DNA from: Bacteroidales bacterium
Lineage (GTDB): Bacteria > Bacteroidota > Bacteroidia > Bacteroidales > F082
NCBI GenBank assembly: GCA_016282015.1
Contig: JAEEJS010000055.1
Coordinates: 1 to 64,000, forward strand
DNA length: 64,000 nt
Reading direction: 5' to 3'
Translations under genes and position numbers: made by a program
Part shown: positions 15,469-23,083 of the stretch, one piece after another
Layout: each line of letters starts with the position of its first letter
How positions within the stretch are numbered: position 1 is the stretch's first letter
Notes under the pieces: generated by a model
Database searches by the model: none
What the model was told of the DNA's origin: nothing
What the model saw: only the letters and a program-made list of their open reading frames with translations

Positions 15469-16215
15469 ATGAAACAGCAAGCGATTTTAGATTTTACTGC
15501 TGACGGCAAGGCAGTTGTGCAGATTCCTGATGTGGGAAAAATGGCGTTCATCAATACTTTTGGCTTAAGCAAAATAGGCGAGGTGGAAAAGGATATTGAG
15601 GAGGCTGACACTGCGGAGAGAAAACAGTTCATGCAGAACTATATAAGCGAGTATCGTTCTATATTTGGCAACGATGTTGAACGAAGCAAAGAGACAACAG
15701 AGTTGATGGAAAAGTTTGAAGCTGCTTTGGTAGATAAATTCCCAATATTCACAACTAAAGAACTGGATTGCTATGATTATGCAGATGAACAGTATGACGA
15801 TGCATGGGATATTGTATCGGACGACGATTCGCAAGAATTGGAAGATGCGCTGGAAAACTCATACATTCGTGAGATATCGGTGAATGTTTATAAAATGAAA
15901 CACTCGACAGCTTGGTATTTGTTTGGCAACGTAAAAGCAGACATTGATGCAACGGTAGAGCAAATTGAATGTATGAAAGGCTTGCCAACAGTTATTGACA
16001 ATATTAACAAAGTGGTTGAGATTGTTAGAAATGCCGTTGATGCCCGACAGGCTATAAATAAATTAACTGAAGAGTTTAACTTGACGAGAAACCAAGCTGC
16101 TTATGCAGTCGGATTCCATTTGAGTGAATTGGCAGGAATCAACAAAGACAATGTTCAAGAGAACATCGCTTATTACGAGAAAATCCTGATTTTGCTTAAG
16201 AATTTGGACAAATAA
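15469..16215 (+). CDS. Unrecognised 248-residue protein
   Basis: Start taken at ATG 15469 (MKQQAILDFT), directly after the frame-corrected stop of the preceding gene; a TTG three codons upstream is less likely. Acidic, mostly helical, soluble; a stretch near the middle is strongly acidic (DIVSDDDSQELEDALENS), and the C-terminal part (INKLTEEFNLTRNQAAYAVGF) looks like a helix-turn-helix-like or association helix pair. No family recognised. Translationally coupled to the frameshifted gene, so the two probably act together. Confidence 0.6.
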   Translation: MKQQAILDFTADGKAVVQIPDVGKMAFINTFGLSKIGEVEKDIEEADTAERKQFMQNYISEYRSIFGNDVERSKETTELMEKFEAALVDKFPIFTTKELDCYDYADEQYDDAWDIVSDDDSQELEDALENSYIREISVNVYKMKHSTAWYLFGNVKADIDATVEQIECMKGLPTVIDNINKVVEIVRNAVDARQAINKLTEEFNLTRNQAAYAVGFHLSELAGINKDNVQENIAYYEKILILLKNLDK

Positions 16216-16218
16216 AAT

Positions 16219-17157
16219 TTATTTATAGAGTTTTCTCATAGCCTCAATCTCCTTAATGATTTCGTTACGGAATGATTGAGGCTCTATTATTTCTACATTT
16301 CCCATATAAGACAAAACTTTCTGTTTGAAATCGAGGGTTGGGCAGATGTAGTAGGAAAAGACGGTGTAGTCGGCATCGTCTGAGACAATCTTTTGAGAAT
16401 GGTGGAGCGGCAGGGTTTTCAAGTACTGGGCTTGGAAATGGTTTGCTTTGAGAACCACTCGCTGGATTGGGGTTTCATCTTTGATGATGCCATAGCAGCC
16501 GCTAAAGAAATCGGTGATGTAGAAATCGGATGGCATTCGAAAGGTGATGCTGTTTTTCTGCAGGCTGGTGATGCGGTCGAGCGCAAAAGTGTGGAGCGTG
16601 TCATTTTCAGGATTGCGAGCCAACACATACCAGCGACGCTGGAAGATTTGGACTCCGTAGGGCTCCATGTTTTTGTACAGCTTCTTTTCATCGGAATAAA
16701 ATTTCTGATATTCCATGTCGAAGGTGCAGCTGTTGTTCATCAAATCGATGATGTCGATGAGCGTGTCTTGCCCTGCAGGGATGTCTTCGAGACCGATGCG
16801 GTCTTTAAGGCTTTTGCTTTGGCCGATGATATTGTTGAGATTGAAGGTGTTGATGAGCCAACGCAAAACGAGGTTCTGATTTCGCAATTCTTCACGGTCA
16901 TTTATGTAATAGCGATTGGTTTTGCGGTCGCAGCAGATCTCGACGTTGAAGGTGTCTTGGATTTCTTCTTTGTGTTGCTCGAATGTGCGCTTCGGGTAAC
17001 GCTCGCCATCTGAAAGAAGGTCGTAGCGTTGCCATTTCTCGTTGATTTCATCGAAGGTGATGCCTGTTTCACCGGCACGATAGATGGTATCGAGCAGCCA
17101 GACGTAGCGTTTGATTTTATCGACTATCATTGTTGGAGTTTTTGCGAGGTATAACAT
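16219..17157 (-). CDS. WYL-domain transcriptional regulator
   Basis: 312 residues. An N-terminal winged-helix region (about 10-85, RYVWLLDTIYRAGETGITFDEI) is followed by a WYL domain (about 140-225: MEPYGVQIFQRRWYVLARNPE and FALDRITSL) and a C-terminal WCX-like extension (about 235-305, with IQRVVLKA and LSYMGNVEIIEPQSFRNEI). WYL regulators sense a nucleic acid or nucleotide ligand and often control phage-defence or DNA-damage genes. Its ATG overlaps the stop of the XRE gene by 1 nt, placing it third in a three-gene operon. Confidence 0.8.
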   Translation of the reverse strand: MLYLAKTPTMIVDKIKRYVWLLDTIYRAGETGITFDEINEKWQRYDLLSDGERYPKRTFEQHKEEIQDTFNVEICCDRKTNRYYINDREELRNQNLVLRWLINTFNLNNIIGQSKSLKDRIGLEDIPAGQDTLIDIIDLMNNSCTFDMEYQKFYSDEKKLYKNMEPYGVQIFQRRWYVLARNPENDTLHTFALDRITSLQKNSITFRMPSDFYITDFFSGCYGIIKDETPIQRVVLKANHFQAQYLKTLPLHHSQKIVSDDADYTVFSYYICPTLDFKQKVLSYMGNVEIIEPQSFRNEIIKEIEAMRKLYK

Positions 17158-17471
17158 TACGCGAACTCATATTGCAAAATAGCAATATTCAATGCTTCTT
17201 CTAATTTACAGATTGTTTCAAGCGAAAGGTTCTCCTCGCCTTTCAGCAGACGCGATACATATTGCGGCGAACATCCCATCCTTTCTGCCAATTCTTGCCT
17301 CGAGATGTTTTGGTATTTCATAGACATAGCGACCTTTATGGCTATTTTTCTTGAATACTTCAGCCATCCCTGCGATTTGGCGGTCTGATAAACCGCCTCT
17401 TTTTCACGCCATTCCGATGGAGTTTCCGACTGATAACGGCTCAATCTGGCTATTGCTTCGTCACGTGTCAT
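17157..17471 (-). CDS. XRE-family helix-turn-helix protein, antitoxin-like
   Basis: 104 residues. The C-terminal half is a clear XRE/Cro helix-turn-helix (about 55-100: ISRQELAERMGCSPQYVSRL then LSLETICKLEEAL). The N-terminal half (SEWREKEAVYQTAKSQGWLKY) is helical. It overlaps the stop of the preceding toxin-like gene by 4 nt. Size, order and overlap fit an antitoxin or autorepressor downstream of its toxin (HigBA-like gene order), which is inference. Confidence 0.7.
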   Translation of the reverse strand: MTRDEAIARLSRYQSETPSEWREKEAVYQTAKSQGWLKYSRKIAIKVAMSMKYQNISRQELAERMGCSPQYVSRLLKGEENLSLETICKLEEALNIAILQYEFA

Positions 17472-18010
17472 AATGCTATCTCCTTTCTGTAATCTTCAAA
17501 ACTTTCTTCATCAAAAACATGCTCGTTTAAAAGGAAGTTTCTGACTTTTTCCATCCTTTCCAACTCAATCAAAGTGTGTTCGCGCTCCTGCATGGTTCTC
17601 GTTAGTTTTATCGCGCCTCCAGTGATAATATAGATGCCGACATTGAGTTTAATCGCATACAATCTCAACCAACTCTGCCGATTAGGACGACCTTTTTCTT
17701 TACCTAAAATCATCTCGCTGGTTCGATTATTATCAAGTGGGCGGAAAAATCTGTCAAGATTGGCTTCGGGAGAAATATCCATTATCACACAAGCCATCTC
17801 ATCTCTGTCTTCCATCGTCTGATAAATAGCATCCTCGATGTTTGTTATCTTAAAATAAGAAATCAAATCATCAATATTCTGCATAAAAAAATCAGCAAGC
17901 CATTCTGCATCACTCCATTGCGAAAGCACTCTTTCAAGTGCATTGACATTGTCTTTGTCATAACGCACAGCCCACAAACGTCCATTTTCTAATATCCTAT
18001 CGAAAGTCAT
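17468..18010 (-). CDS. Putative toxin partner of the XRE protein
   Basis: 180 residues from the ATG at 18010 (MTFDRILENGRLWAVRY). A longer frame begins at 18046, but this lies across the -7 box at 18030-18038. The fold is not recognised. The central part holds DMACV-like acidic strands, and the C-terminal third has a basic beta strand pair followed by helix (LYAIKLNVGIYIITGGAIKL), reminiscent of small RNA-targeting toxins. The toxin role is inferred from operon structure only. Confidence 0.5.
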   Translation of the reverse strand: MTFDRILENGRLWAVRYDKDNVNALERVLSQWSDAEWLADFFMQNIDDLISYFKITNIEDAIYQTMEDRDEMACVIMDISPEANLDRFFRPLDNNRTSEMILGKEKGRPNRQSWLRLYAIKLNVGIYIITGGAIKLTRTMQEREHTLIELERMEKVRNFLLNEHVFDEESFEDYRKEIAL

Positions 18011-18029
18011 AACCCTAAAGTTTAACGTT

Positions 18030-18038
18030 GCAAAGATA
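18030..18038 (-). promoter_or_regulatory. -7 promoter box of the toxin-like/XRE/WYL operon
   Basis: Minus-strand TATCTTTGC, 20 bp before the ATG at 18010. It fixes the start codon of the first gene. Confidence 0.6.
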
Positions 18039-18081
18039 ATAAACAATTTAATATGTGCAACCTAAAAGTTTCATTTTTTAT

Positions 18082-18113
18082 AAAAAAAGACGCCATAAAT
18101 AAATATGACGTCT
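18082..18113 (-). terminator. Intrinsic terminator of the riboflavin operon
   Basis: Minus-strand AGACGTCATA, a short AT loop and TATGGCGTCT followed by seven T residues, about 55 bp after the ribH stop. Confidence 0.75.
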
Positions 18114-18117
18114 CCTC

Positions 18118-18170
18118 TAAAGTCTAAGGTCTAAGGTCTAAAGACTAACGACTAAAGACTAAAGACTAAA
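18118..18170. repeat. Imperfect heptamer repeats
   Basis: About seven copies of a 7-8 bp unit in two versions (GTCTAAG and AGACTAA) lie between the terminator and the ribH stop codon. The first half is the reverse complement of the second, so the block can also pair as a weak hairpin. Confidence 0.5.
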
Positions 18171-18627
18171 TCTGTTTCAGCAGATTGACCATTTCGATGG
18201 CAGTGGTGACTGCGTCATAGCCTTTGTTTCCAGCCTTTGATCCGGCACGTTCGACGGCCTGCTCTATGCTGTCTGTGGTGAGAACGCCAAAGATAACCGG
18301 CACTTCGGTCTGCAAGCCGACTGTTGCTATGCCTTTGGTGGCTTCATTGGCAACCATGTCGAAATGAGGTGTTGCACCACGGATGACTGCGCCCAAGCAC
18401 ACGACGGCGTCGTATTTCTTGCTTGCAGCCAATTTCTTTGCCACGAGCGGAATCTCGAAAGCGCCAGGAACCCAAGCCACGTCGATGTTTTTCTCATCGC
18501 CACCGTGACGTTTGAAAGCGTCGATGGCACCACCCAACAGCTTGTTGGTGATAATTTCGTTGAAACGGCCAGCAACTATAGCTATCTTCTGGCCTTCTGC
18601 TAATAATTTTCCTTCTAAAATGTTCAT
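18166..18627 (-). CDS. ribH: 6,7-dimethyl-8-ribityllumazine synthase
   Basis: 153 residues, full length. Condenses 5-amino-6-ribitylaminouracil with 3,4-dihydroxy-2-butanone 4-phosphate, the penultimate step of riboflavin synthesis; usually assembles as a 60-mer or pentamers. Conserved marks: [27 protein letters not shown] (substrate loop), [14 protein letters not shown] (catalytic His region), [19 protein letters not shown]. Last gene of the rib operon, behind ribBA with 197 bp between them that contain a dispersed repeat and AT-rich simple sequence. Confidence 0.95.
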   Translation of the reverse strand: MNILEGKLLAEGQKIAIVAGRFNEIITNKLLGGAIDAFKRHGGDEKNIDVAWVPGAFEIPLVAKKLAASKKYDAVVCLGAVIRGATPHFDMVANEATKGIATVGLQTEVPVIFGVLTTDSIEQAVERAGSKAGNKGYDAVTTAIEMVNLLKQI

Positions 18628-18744
18628 AATTTATTGATATTTAATTGTTTATATTTTTTCTTTTAAAACTTTTTAACTTTAAACTTTAAAACTACTCTAA
18701 ACTCTACACTTTACACTCTACACTAAAAAAAGATTTATTCACCA

Positions 18745-18855
18745 AGGTGAATGCTTTCGCTTCGCTCAGGTCTCCACTTCGCTCCATTTCATTTCGCTTC
18801 GGTCGAAATGACGGGAACGGAATGTCATTTCGAGCTTGTCGAGAAATCCTTTACA
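18745..18855. repeat. Dispersed palindromic element, two head-to-head halves at the ribBA 3' end
   Basis: Right half (CTTCGGTCGAAATGAC ending near 18811) is followed by a left half (GTCATTTCGAGC.. GTCGAGAAATC, 18823-18850). The same sequences occur at 21005-21090 and 34800-34870. The ribBA stop codon TGA (18825-18827) lies inside TCGAAATGAC, so the last eight or so RibBA residues (KDFSTSSK) are repeat-encoded. Confidence 0.75.
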
Positions 18856-20051
18856 TGGAGTATATGCCCCATTTTCTTGTATTTTGTGTAAAGGTAGAAT
18901 GCGTCTTTTTCGTTGCATGTCATTTCGATTGGCTCACGGCCTACGATTTCTATGCCATAGCCTTCCAAACCGCTGATTTTAGTTGGATTATTTGTCATGA
19001 CAACGATTTTGCGGGCTCCAAGGTCGGCCAGAATCTCCGCTCCTGTGCCATAGTCACGCAAGTCGGCGGCAAAACCCAAAGCCAGATTGGCTTCGACTGT
19101 GTCCATGCCTTGATCCTGCAAAGTGTAAGCCTTCAGTTTGTTGATTAAGCCTATGCCACGGCCCTCCTGACGGAGATAGAGCAGAACTCCCCTGCCCTTG
19201 GCTTCAATGCGGCGCATGGCCTCTTGCAGCTGTTCGCCACAATCGCAACGCAAAGAACCGAAAGCATCTCCTGTCAAGCATTCGGAATGCACACGGCAAA
19301 GCACTGGCTCGCCTGTTGTAAGGTCACCCTTAACCAAAGCCACATGATGCTCTCCTGAGATTTTGTCGACATAACCTATGGCTTTGAAGGTTCCGAATTT
19401 TGTAGGAAGTTCAGCTTCTGTAACACGTTCGACCAACACTTCGGTTTTGCGGCGGTATTTAATAAGCTCTGCTATAGAAGTTATTTTCAAGTTGTTGGCT
19501 TTGGCAAACTGAATCAGCTCAGTGGTACGCATCATGGTGCCGTCTTCGCGCATAATCTCGCAGCAAAGACCGCATTCCTTCAAACCTGCGAGACGCATCA
19601 AATCGACTGTCGCTTCAGTGTGACCTCCGCGTTTCAGAACACCGCCTTTACGGGCTTCCAACGGGAACATATGGCCCGGACGACGGAAATCTTCCGGACG
19701 TATGCCGTCTTCCACCACTTTCATTGCGGTAATCGAGCGTTCCACGGCTGAAATGCCGGTTGTAGTGTCGCGATAGTCGATGGAAACTGTAAAAGCTGTG
19801 CTGTGGTTGTCGGTGTTTTCCAAAACCATCTGGTTGAGCTTCAGTCGTTTGCATATCTCAGAACTCATTGGCATGCAAATCAAACCCTTGCCGTATGAAG
19901 CCATGAAATTCACGTTTTCAACTGTGGCAAACTCAGCCGCACAAATTAAATCACCCTCATTCTCACGGTCGGGATCGTCCACAACTATAATCATCTTACC
20001 GTTGCGGAGTTCTTCCAACGCTTCCTCAATTGTATTAAAATCCTTGTTCAT
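18825..20051 (-). CDS. ribBA: 3,4-DHBP synthase / GTP cyclohydrolase II
   Basis: 408 residues, bifunctional. The N-terminal RibB domain (1-200) makes 3,4-dihydroxy-2-butanone 4-phosphate from ribulose 5-phosphate: [11 protein letters not shown] metal/phosphate loop, [19 protein letters not shown] and GHTEATVDL. The C-terminal RibA domain (about 208-400) opens [21 protein letters not shown] zinc motif, [10 protein letters not shown] and TNNPTKI. The last residues after KKMGHILH derive from a dispersed palindromic element and end in its conserved TGA. It lies 5 bp after ribE. Confidence 0.95.
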   Translation of the reverse strand: MNKDFNTIEEALEELRNGKMIIVVDDPDRENEGDLICAAEFATVENVNFMASYGKGLICMPMSSEICKRLKLNQMVLENTDNHSTAFTVSIDYRDTTTGISAVERSITAMKVVEDGIRPEDFRRPGHMFPLEARKGGVLKRGGHTEATVDLMRLAGLKECGLCCEIMREDGTMMRTTELIQFAKANNLKITSIAELIKYRRKTEVLVERVTEAELPTKFGTFKAIGYVDKISGEHHVALVKGDLTTGEPVLCRVHSECLTGDAFGSLRCDCGEQLQEAMRRIEAKGRGVLLYLRQEGRGIGLINKLKAYTLQDQGMDTVEANLALGFAADLRDYGTGAEILADLGARKIVVMTNNPTKISGLEGYGIEIVGREPIEMTCNEKDAFYLYTKYKKMGHILHVKDFSTSSK

Positions 20052-20056
20052 TTATG

Positions 20057-20698
20057 TTAAAAATTATTATCATTCAATAAGTTAAGCAAGTCCGCATCTC
20101 TCTTGGCGGCTATGCTTCCGGTAAACTTCTCCACGTATTTGCCCACAATGTCGTTCTCCAAATTGACAGTGTCACCGGGTTTTTTCTTGGTCAAAGTAGT
20201 CTCGTCTTGAGTATGCTCAATTATGGAGACTCCGAAGTCGAAGCGGCTCACGTCTGTAACTGTCAGGGAGATGCCGTCTATGGCGATGGAGCCCTTCTCG
20301 ACTATGTACCGCAGAATCTCAGGCTGAGTTTCAATTCTGACACGTATTGCCTTGTCGTCCTTTGTTATTTTGCTGATAACTCCTGTGCCGTCTATATGAC
20401 CGGAAACTATATGTCCGCCAAAACGTCCGTTGGCAGGCATGGCACGCTCCAGATTGACCCGGTCGTTAACCCTCAAATCCTTAAAATTGGTGCGGCTCAT
20501 GGTCTCTGGCATCACGTCTGCTGTGTAAGAACTGTCGTCGAAGGCGGTCACCGTCAGGCAAACGCCGTTGGTGCAGATGCTGTCACCTATATGAAGGTCT
20601 TCCAGTATCTTATTCACACCTATGGTCAGCTTGATGCTGTTGGCATGTCTGACTATGGCTTTCACCTTGCCTATTTCTTCAATTATTCCCGTGAACAT
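20057..20698 (-). CDS. ribE: Riboflavin synthase, alpha chain
   Basis: 213 residues with two lumazine-binding barrels: MFTGIIEEIGKV start, first repeat to about 97 (ICTNGVCLTV), second from about 98 (GHIVSGHIDGTG, IAIDGISLTV). Dismutates two 6,7-dimethyl-8-ribityllumazine to riboflavin plus the pyrimidine precursor. Starts inside the last codons of ribD (16 nt overlap), indicating translational coupling. A 13-residue tail beyond the usual end (KRDADLLNLLNDNNF region) is slightly longer than typical. Confidence 0.95.
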   Translation of the reverse strand: MFTGIIEEIGKVKAIVRHANSIKLTIGVNKILEDLHIGDSICTNGVCLTVTAFDDSSYTADVMPETMSRTNFKDLRVNDRVNLERAMPANGRFGGHIVSGHIDGTGVISKITKDDKAIRVRIETQPEILRYIVEKGSIAIDGISLTVTDVSRFDFGVSIIEHTQDETTLTKKKPGDTVNLENDIVGKYVEKFTGSIAAKRDADLLNLLNDNNF

Positions 20699-21840
20699 AT
20701 CTTACCTTTTATTAATATATCTCCGTTAATATTCTGAATCTCAATATTGTGCAGATTAATGGCCTCGCTCATAAGGTCTATTCCCTTGCCGCTGACAGGA
20801 GTTTTGGCGGCGGCACCTCCGATTATTTTCGGAGCGATGAAGGCCCAAATTTCGTCCACGCAGCCGGCTTCGAGAAACGCGGCGTTCAAGGTGCCGCCGC
20901 CTTCCAACAACAAAGAATCTATACCCATGGCACCAAGTTTGTCCATCAGGTCGTTGATGTCAACATGATTGTTATTTGATTGACACTCAAGGAGTTCAAC
21001 CCCAGTCATTTCGAGCGACCGTAGGGAGTCGAGAAATCTCCTGCAATTAAATGAGATTTCTCCATTCCGCTCCGCTTCAGTCGAAATGACGGTTGTAGCA
21101 ACAATAGTTCTATATTCCTTTGCCGTCTTTACCAATTGGGAATCCAAAGGAATTCTCAACTTGCTGTCAACCACTATTCTGACAGGCTGGTGGCAGCGAC
21201 CGTCGAGGCGGCAGTTAAGCATGGGATCGTCAGCCAAAACCGTGTTAATGCCAACCACAACACCCGCAAGCTCACTTCTAAGAGCATGAACCGCCTTGCG
21301 CGACTCTGCATTTGTCACCCACTTCGAATCGCCTGTATGGGTTGCTATTTTGCCGTCCAGGGTCATGGCAGTCTTCATTATGACGTAAGGACGCTTGGTG
21401 GTGATGTATTTCAAAAACACCTTGTTCATCTCACGGATCTCGTCTTCGCAAAGCCCCGAAACGACCTCTATGCCTGCGTCTTGCAATATCTTAACGCCCT
21501 TGCCGGCTACAAGCGGATTAGGGTCAAGTATGCCGACAAAAACTTTGGCTATGCCTTTCTCAATTATGATTTCGGTGCAAGGAGGCGTCTTGCCGTAGTG
21601 ACAGCAAGGTTCGAGGGTGACGTAAAGGGTCGCACCTGTTGTATCGGCCTTGCAGCGAGTCAAAGCGTTGCGCTCGGCATGGAACTCCCCGTATTTCTCG
21701 TGATAGCCTTCAGCTATAACCTGGCCGTCCTTGACCACAACGCAGCCCACCAGAGGGTTGGGATGTACAAAACCTCCGCCCTGCTTGGCCAGCGCTATGG
21801 CGCGCCTCATAAATTCGATGTCTCTTTCGTTGTATGACAT
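20683..21840 (-). CDS. ribD: Riboflavin biosynthesis deaminase/reductase with an in-frame repeat insertion
   Basis: 385 residues from the ATG at 21840 (MSYNERDIEFMRRAI); an upstream in-frame ATG lies in the attenuator hairpin. N-terminal deaminase: HPNPLVGCVVV, HAERNAL and TLEPCCHYGKTPPC zinc ligands. C-terminal reductase from about 145: KTAMTLDGKIA, GINTVLADDPMLNCR, LLLEGGGTLNAAFLEAG. Between RTIVAT and LLECQS about 33 extra residues (about 251-283, STEAERNGEIS.. FLDSLRSLEMTG) are encoded by a dispersed palindromic element inserted in frame. First gene of the rib operon, under FMN riboswitch control. Confidence 0.93.
   Translation of the reverse strand: MSYNERDIEFMRRAIALAKQGGGFVHPNPLVGCVVVKDGQVIAEGYHEKYGEFHAERNALTRCKADTTGATLYVTLEPCCHYGKTPPCTEIIIEKGIAKVFVGILDPNPLVAGKGVKILQDAGIEVVSGLCEDEIREMNKVFLKYITTKRPYVIMKTAMTLDGKIATHTGDSKWVTNAESRKAVHALRSELAGVVVGINTVLADDPMLNCRLDGRCHQPVRIVVDSKLRIPLDSQLVKTAKEYRTIVATTVISTEAERNGEISFNCRRFLDSLRSLEMTGVELLECQSNNNHVDINDLMDKLGAMGIDSLLLEGGGTLNAAFLEAGCVDEIWAFIAPKIIGGAAAKTPVSGKGIDLMSEAINLHNIEIQNINGDILIKGKICSRE
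21005..21090. repeat. Dispersed palindromic element inside ribD
   Basis: 86 bp with perfect terminal inverted repeats GTCATTTCGA / TCGAAATGAC and a perfect inner pair GAGAAATCTC / GAGATTTCTC. It carries no stop in the ribD frame and its length keeps the frame. Related sequence at 18745-18855 and 34800-34870. Confidence 0.85.
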
Positions 21841-21875
21841 AAAAAAATTGCCCCAATGCAAACATCAGGGCAATT
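21841..21875 (-). terminator. Riboswitch-controlled terminator in front of ribD
   Basis: Minus-strand AATTGCCC, a 14-nt loop, GGGCAATT and seven T residues, ending 1 bp before the ribD ATG. It also covers the ribosome-binding region, so both transcription and translation could be affected. Confidence 0.8.
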
Positions 21876-21901
21876 AATTATTCCAAAATACCACTAAAAC
21901 T

Positions 21902-22009
21902 TCTCTCATCCGGACTATCACCGTCGGTTTCGGAATTTCACCGAATCAGTTCCCCTGAGGGAAGTCGCGGACTGTCACCGCCGGAAAGGAATTTCACCTT
22001 GCCCTGAAG
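21902..22009 (-). promoter_or_regulatory. FMN riboswitch (RFN element)
   Basis: The minus strand reads AGGGCAAGGTGAAATTCC at the 5' side, then GGCGGTGACAGTCCGCGA, GGTGAAATTCCGAAACCGAC and GGTGATAGTCCGGATGAGAG, the conserved core of the RFN element. It lies between the promoter (22019-22027) and the terminator at 21875-21841. FMN binding is expected to turn off ribDEBAH. Confidence 0.95.
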
Positions 22010-22018
22010 TTTTACGCT

Positions 22019-22027
22019 GCAAAGATA
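22019..22027 (-). promoter_or_regulatory. -7 promoter box of the rib operon
   Basis: Minus-strand TATCTTTGC directly upstream of the FMN riboswitch, so that the leader transcript begins just before the RFN P1 stem. Confidence 0.7.
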
Positions 22028-22047
22028 CACATAATTTTAAATGTGCA

Positions 22048-23067
22048 TCATATTTTATTGCATTTTTTTAACAAAATGAAGTCGAGGGTAACCATAGCAG
22101 CCATGGCCTCAACCATAGGAATCACACGTGGTACCACGCACACGTCGTGACGGCCTTGAATCTCCAATACCTTTGCATTTCCGTTAATGTCGACGGTTTG
22201 CTGAGGGCGCATCACCGACGGAATCGGCTTGAACCCAACTCTGAAAACTATGTCTTCGCCATTGGTGATACCGCCTTGAACGCCGCCGCTATGATTGGTT
22301 AAGGTGCGCACCTTTCCGCTCTCAAAGGTGAAGAGGTCGTTGCAATCGCTGCCACGCATGGCGGCGGCGTGCATTCCCTCGCCTATTTCAAAGCCCTTGG
22401 CTCCGTTTATACTCATCATGGCTTGAGCCAGCACCGCATTGAACTTCATGAAAGCAGGCTCACCCAGTCCAACCGGAGCGTTTTTAATAACTCCCTGTAT
22501 GACGGCGCCTACCGTGTCTTTTTCCTCACGGTATTTTGTAAGTATATTCTCGATTTCTTCGGTTGAAAAGCCCTCGCTGCGCTCGGGCCCTATCTGTATC
22601 ACATCAGAACGCACCTCTATGCCTTGCGTTGCAAGTATCTGCCTAGCTATAGCGCCTGCCACCACGCAAGGCAACAACGTACGTGCGGAAGCCCTGCCGC
22701 CGCCTGCGTAATCGCGTATGCCGTACTTTTCCTGATAGGTGAAATCGCCATGCGAAGGACGGTAAACGTCTTTGAGATTGTCGTAATCGGAAGTCTTGGC
22801 GTCACGGTTGCGGATGATGAAAGCTATGGGAGTGCCTGTGGTCTTGCCCTCAAACAATCCGGAGAGGAATTCCACCTCATCCGGCTCCTTTCTCATCGAC
22901 ATGGCAGCGTTTTTGCCACCTCTTCTTTTATCCAGCTCCCTTTCGATCAATTCTTTATCGAGCGACACTCCTGCCGGACAGCCGTCAATGACACCGCCTA
23001 TGGCCGGACCGTGCGACTCGCCGAAAGTCGTCAGACAATATGCCGTTCCAATGGTATTAGAATTCAA
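22048..23067 (-). CDS. aroC: Chorismate synthase
   Basis: 339 residues. Converts 5-enolpyruvylshikimate 3-phosphate to chorismate with reduced FMN, the last common step to aromatic amino acids. Signatures: TTFGESHGPAIGGVIDGCPAG, RRGGKNAAMSMRKEPDEVEFLSG, RPSHGDFTYQEKYGIRDYAGGGRASAR, GFKPIPSVMRPQQTVD and RHDVCVVPRVIPMVEAM. The C-terminus (LDFILLKKCNKI) is about 15 residues shorter than many homologues. It lies 17 bp downstream of the DUF349 gene on the same strand. The start of aroC has no promoter box of its own that I can see. Confidence 0.95.
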   Translation of the reverse strand: MNSNTIGTAYCLTTFGESHGPAIGGVIDGCPAGVSLDKELIERELDKRRGGKNAAMSMRKEPDEVEFLSGLFEGKTTGTPIAFIIRNRDAKTSDYDNLKDVYRPSHGDFTYQEKYGIRDYAGGGRASARTLLPCVVAGAIARQILATQGIEVRSDVIQIGPERSEGFSTEEIENILTKYREEKDTVGAVIQGVIKNAPVGLGEPAFMKFNAVLAQAMMSINGAKGFEIGEGMHAAAMRGSDCNDLFTFESGKVRTLTNHSGGVQGGITNGEDIVFRVGFKPIPSVMRPQQTVDINGNAKVLEIQGRHDVCVVPRVIPMVEAMAAMVTLDFILLKKCNKI

Positions 23068-23083
23068 TATACAAACAATTCGA

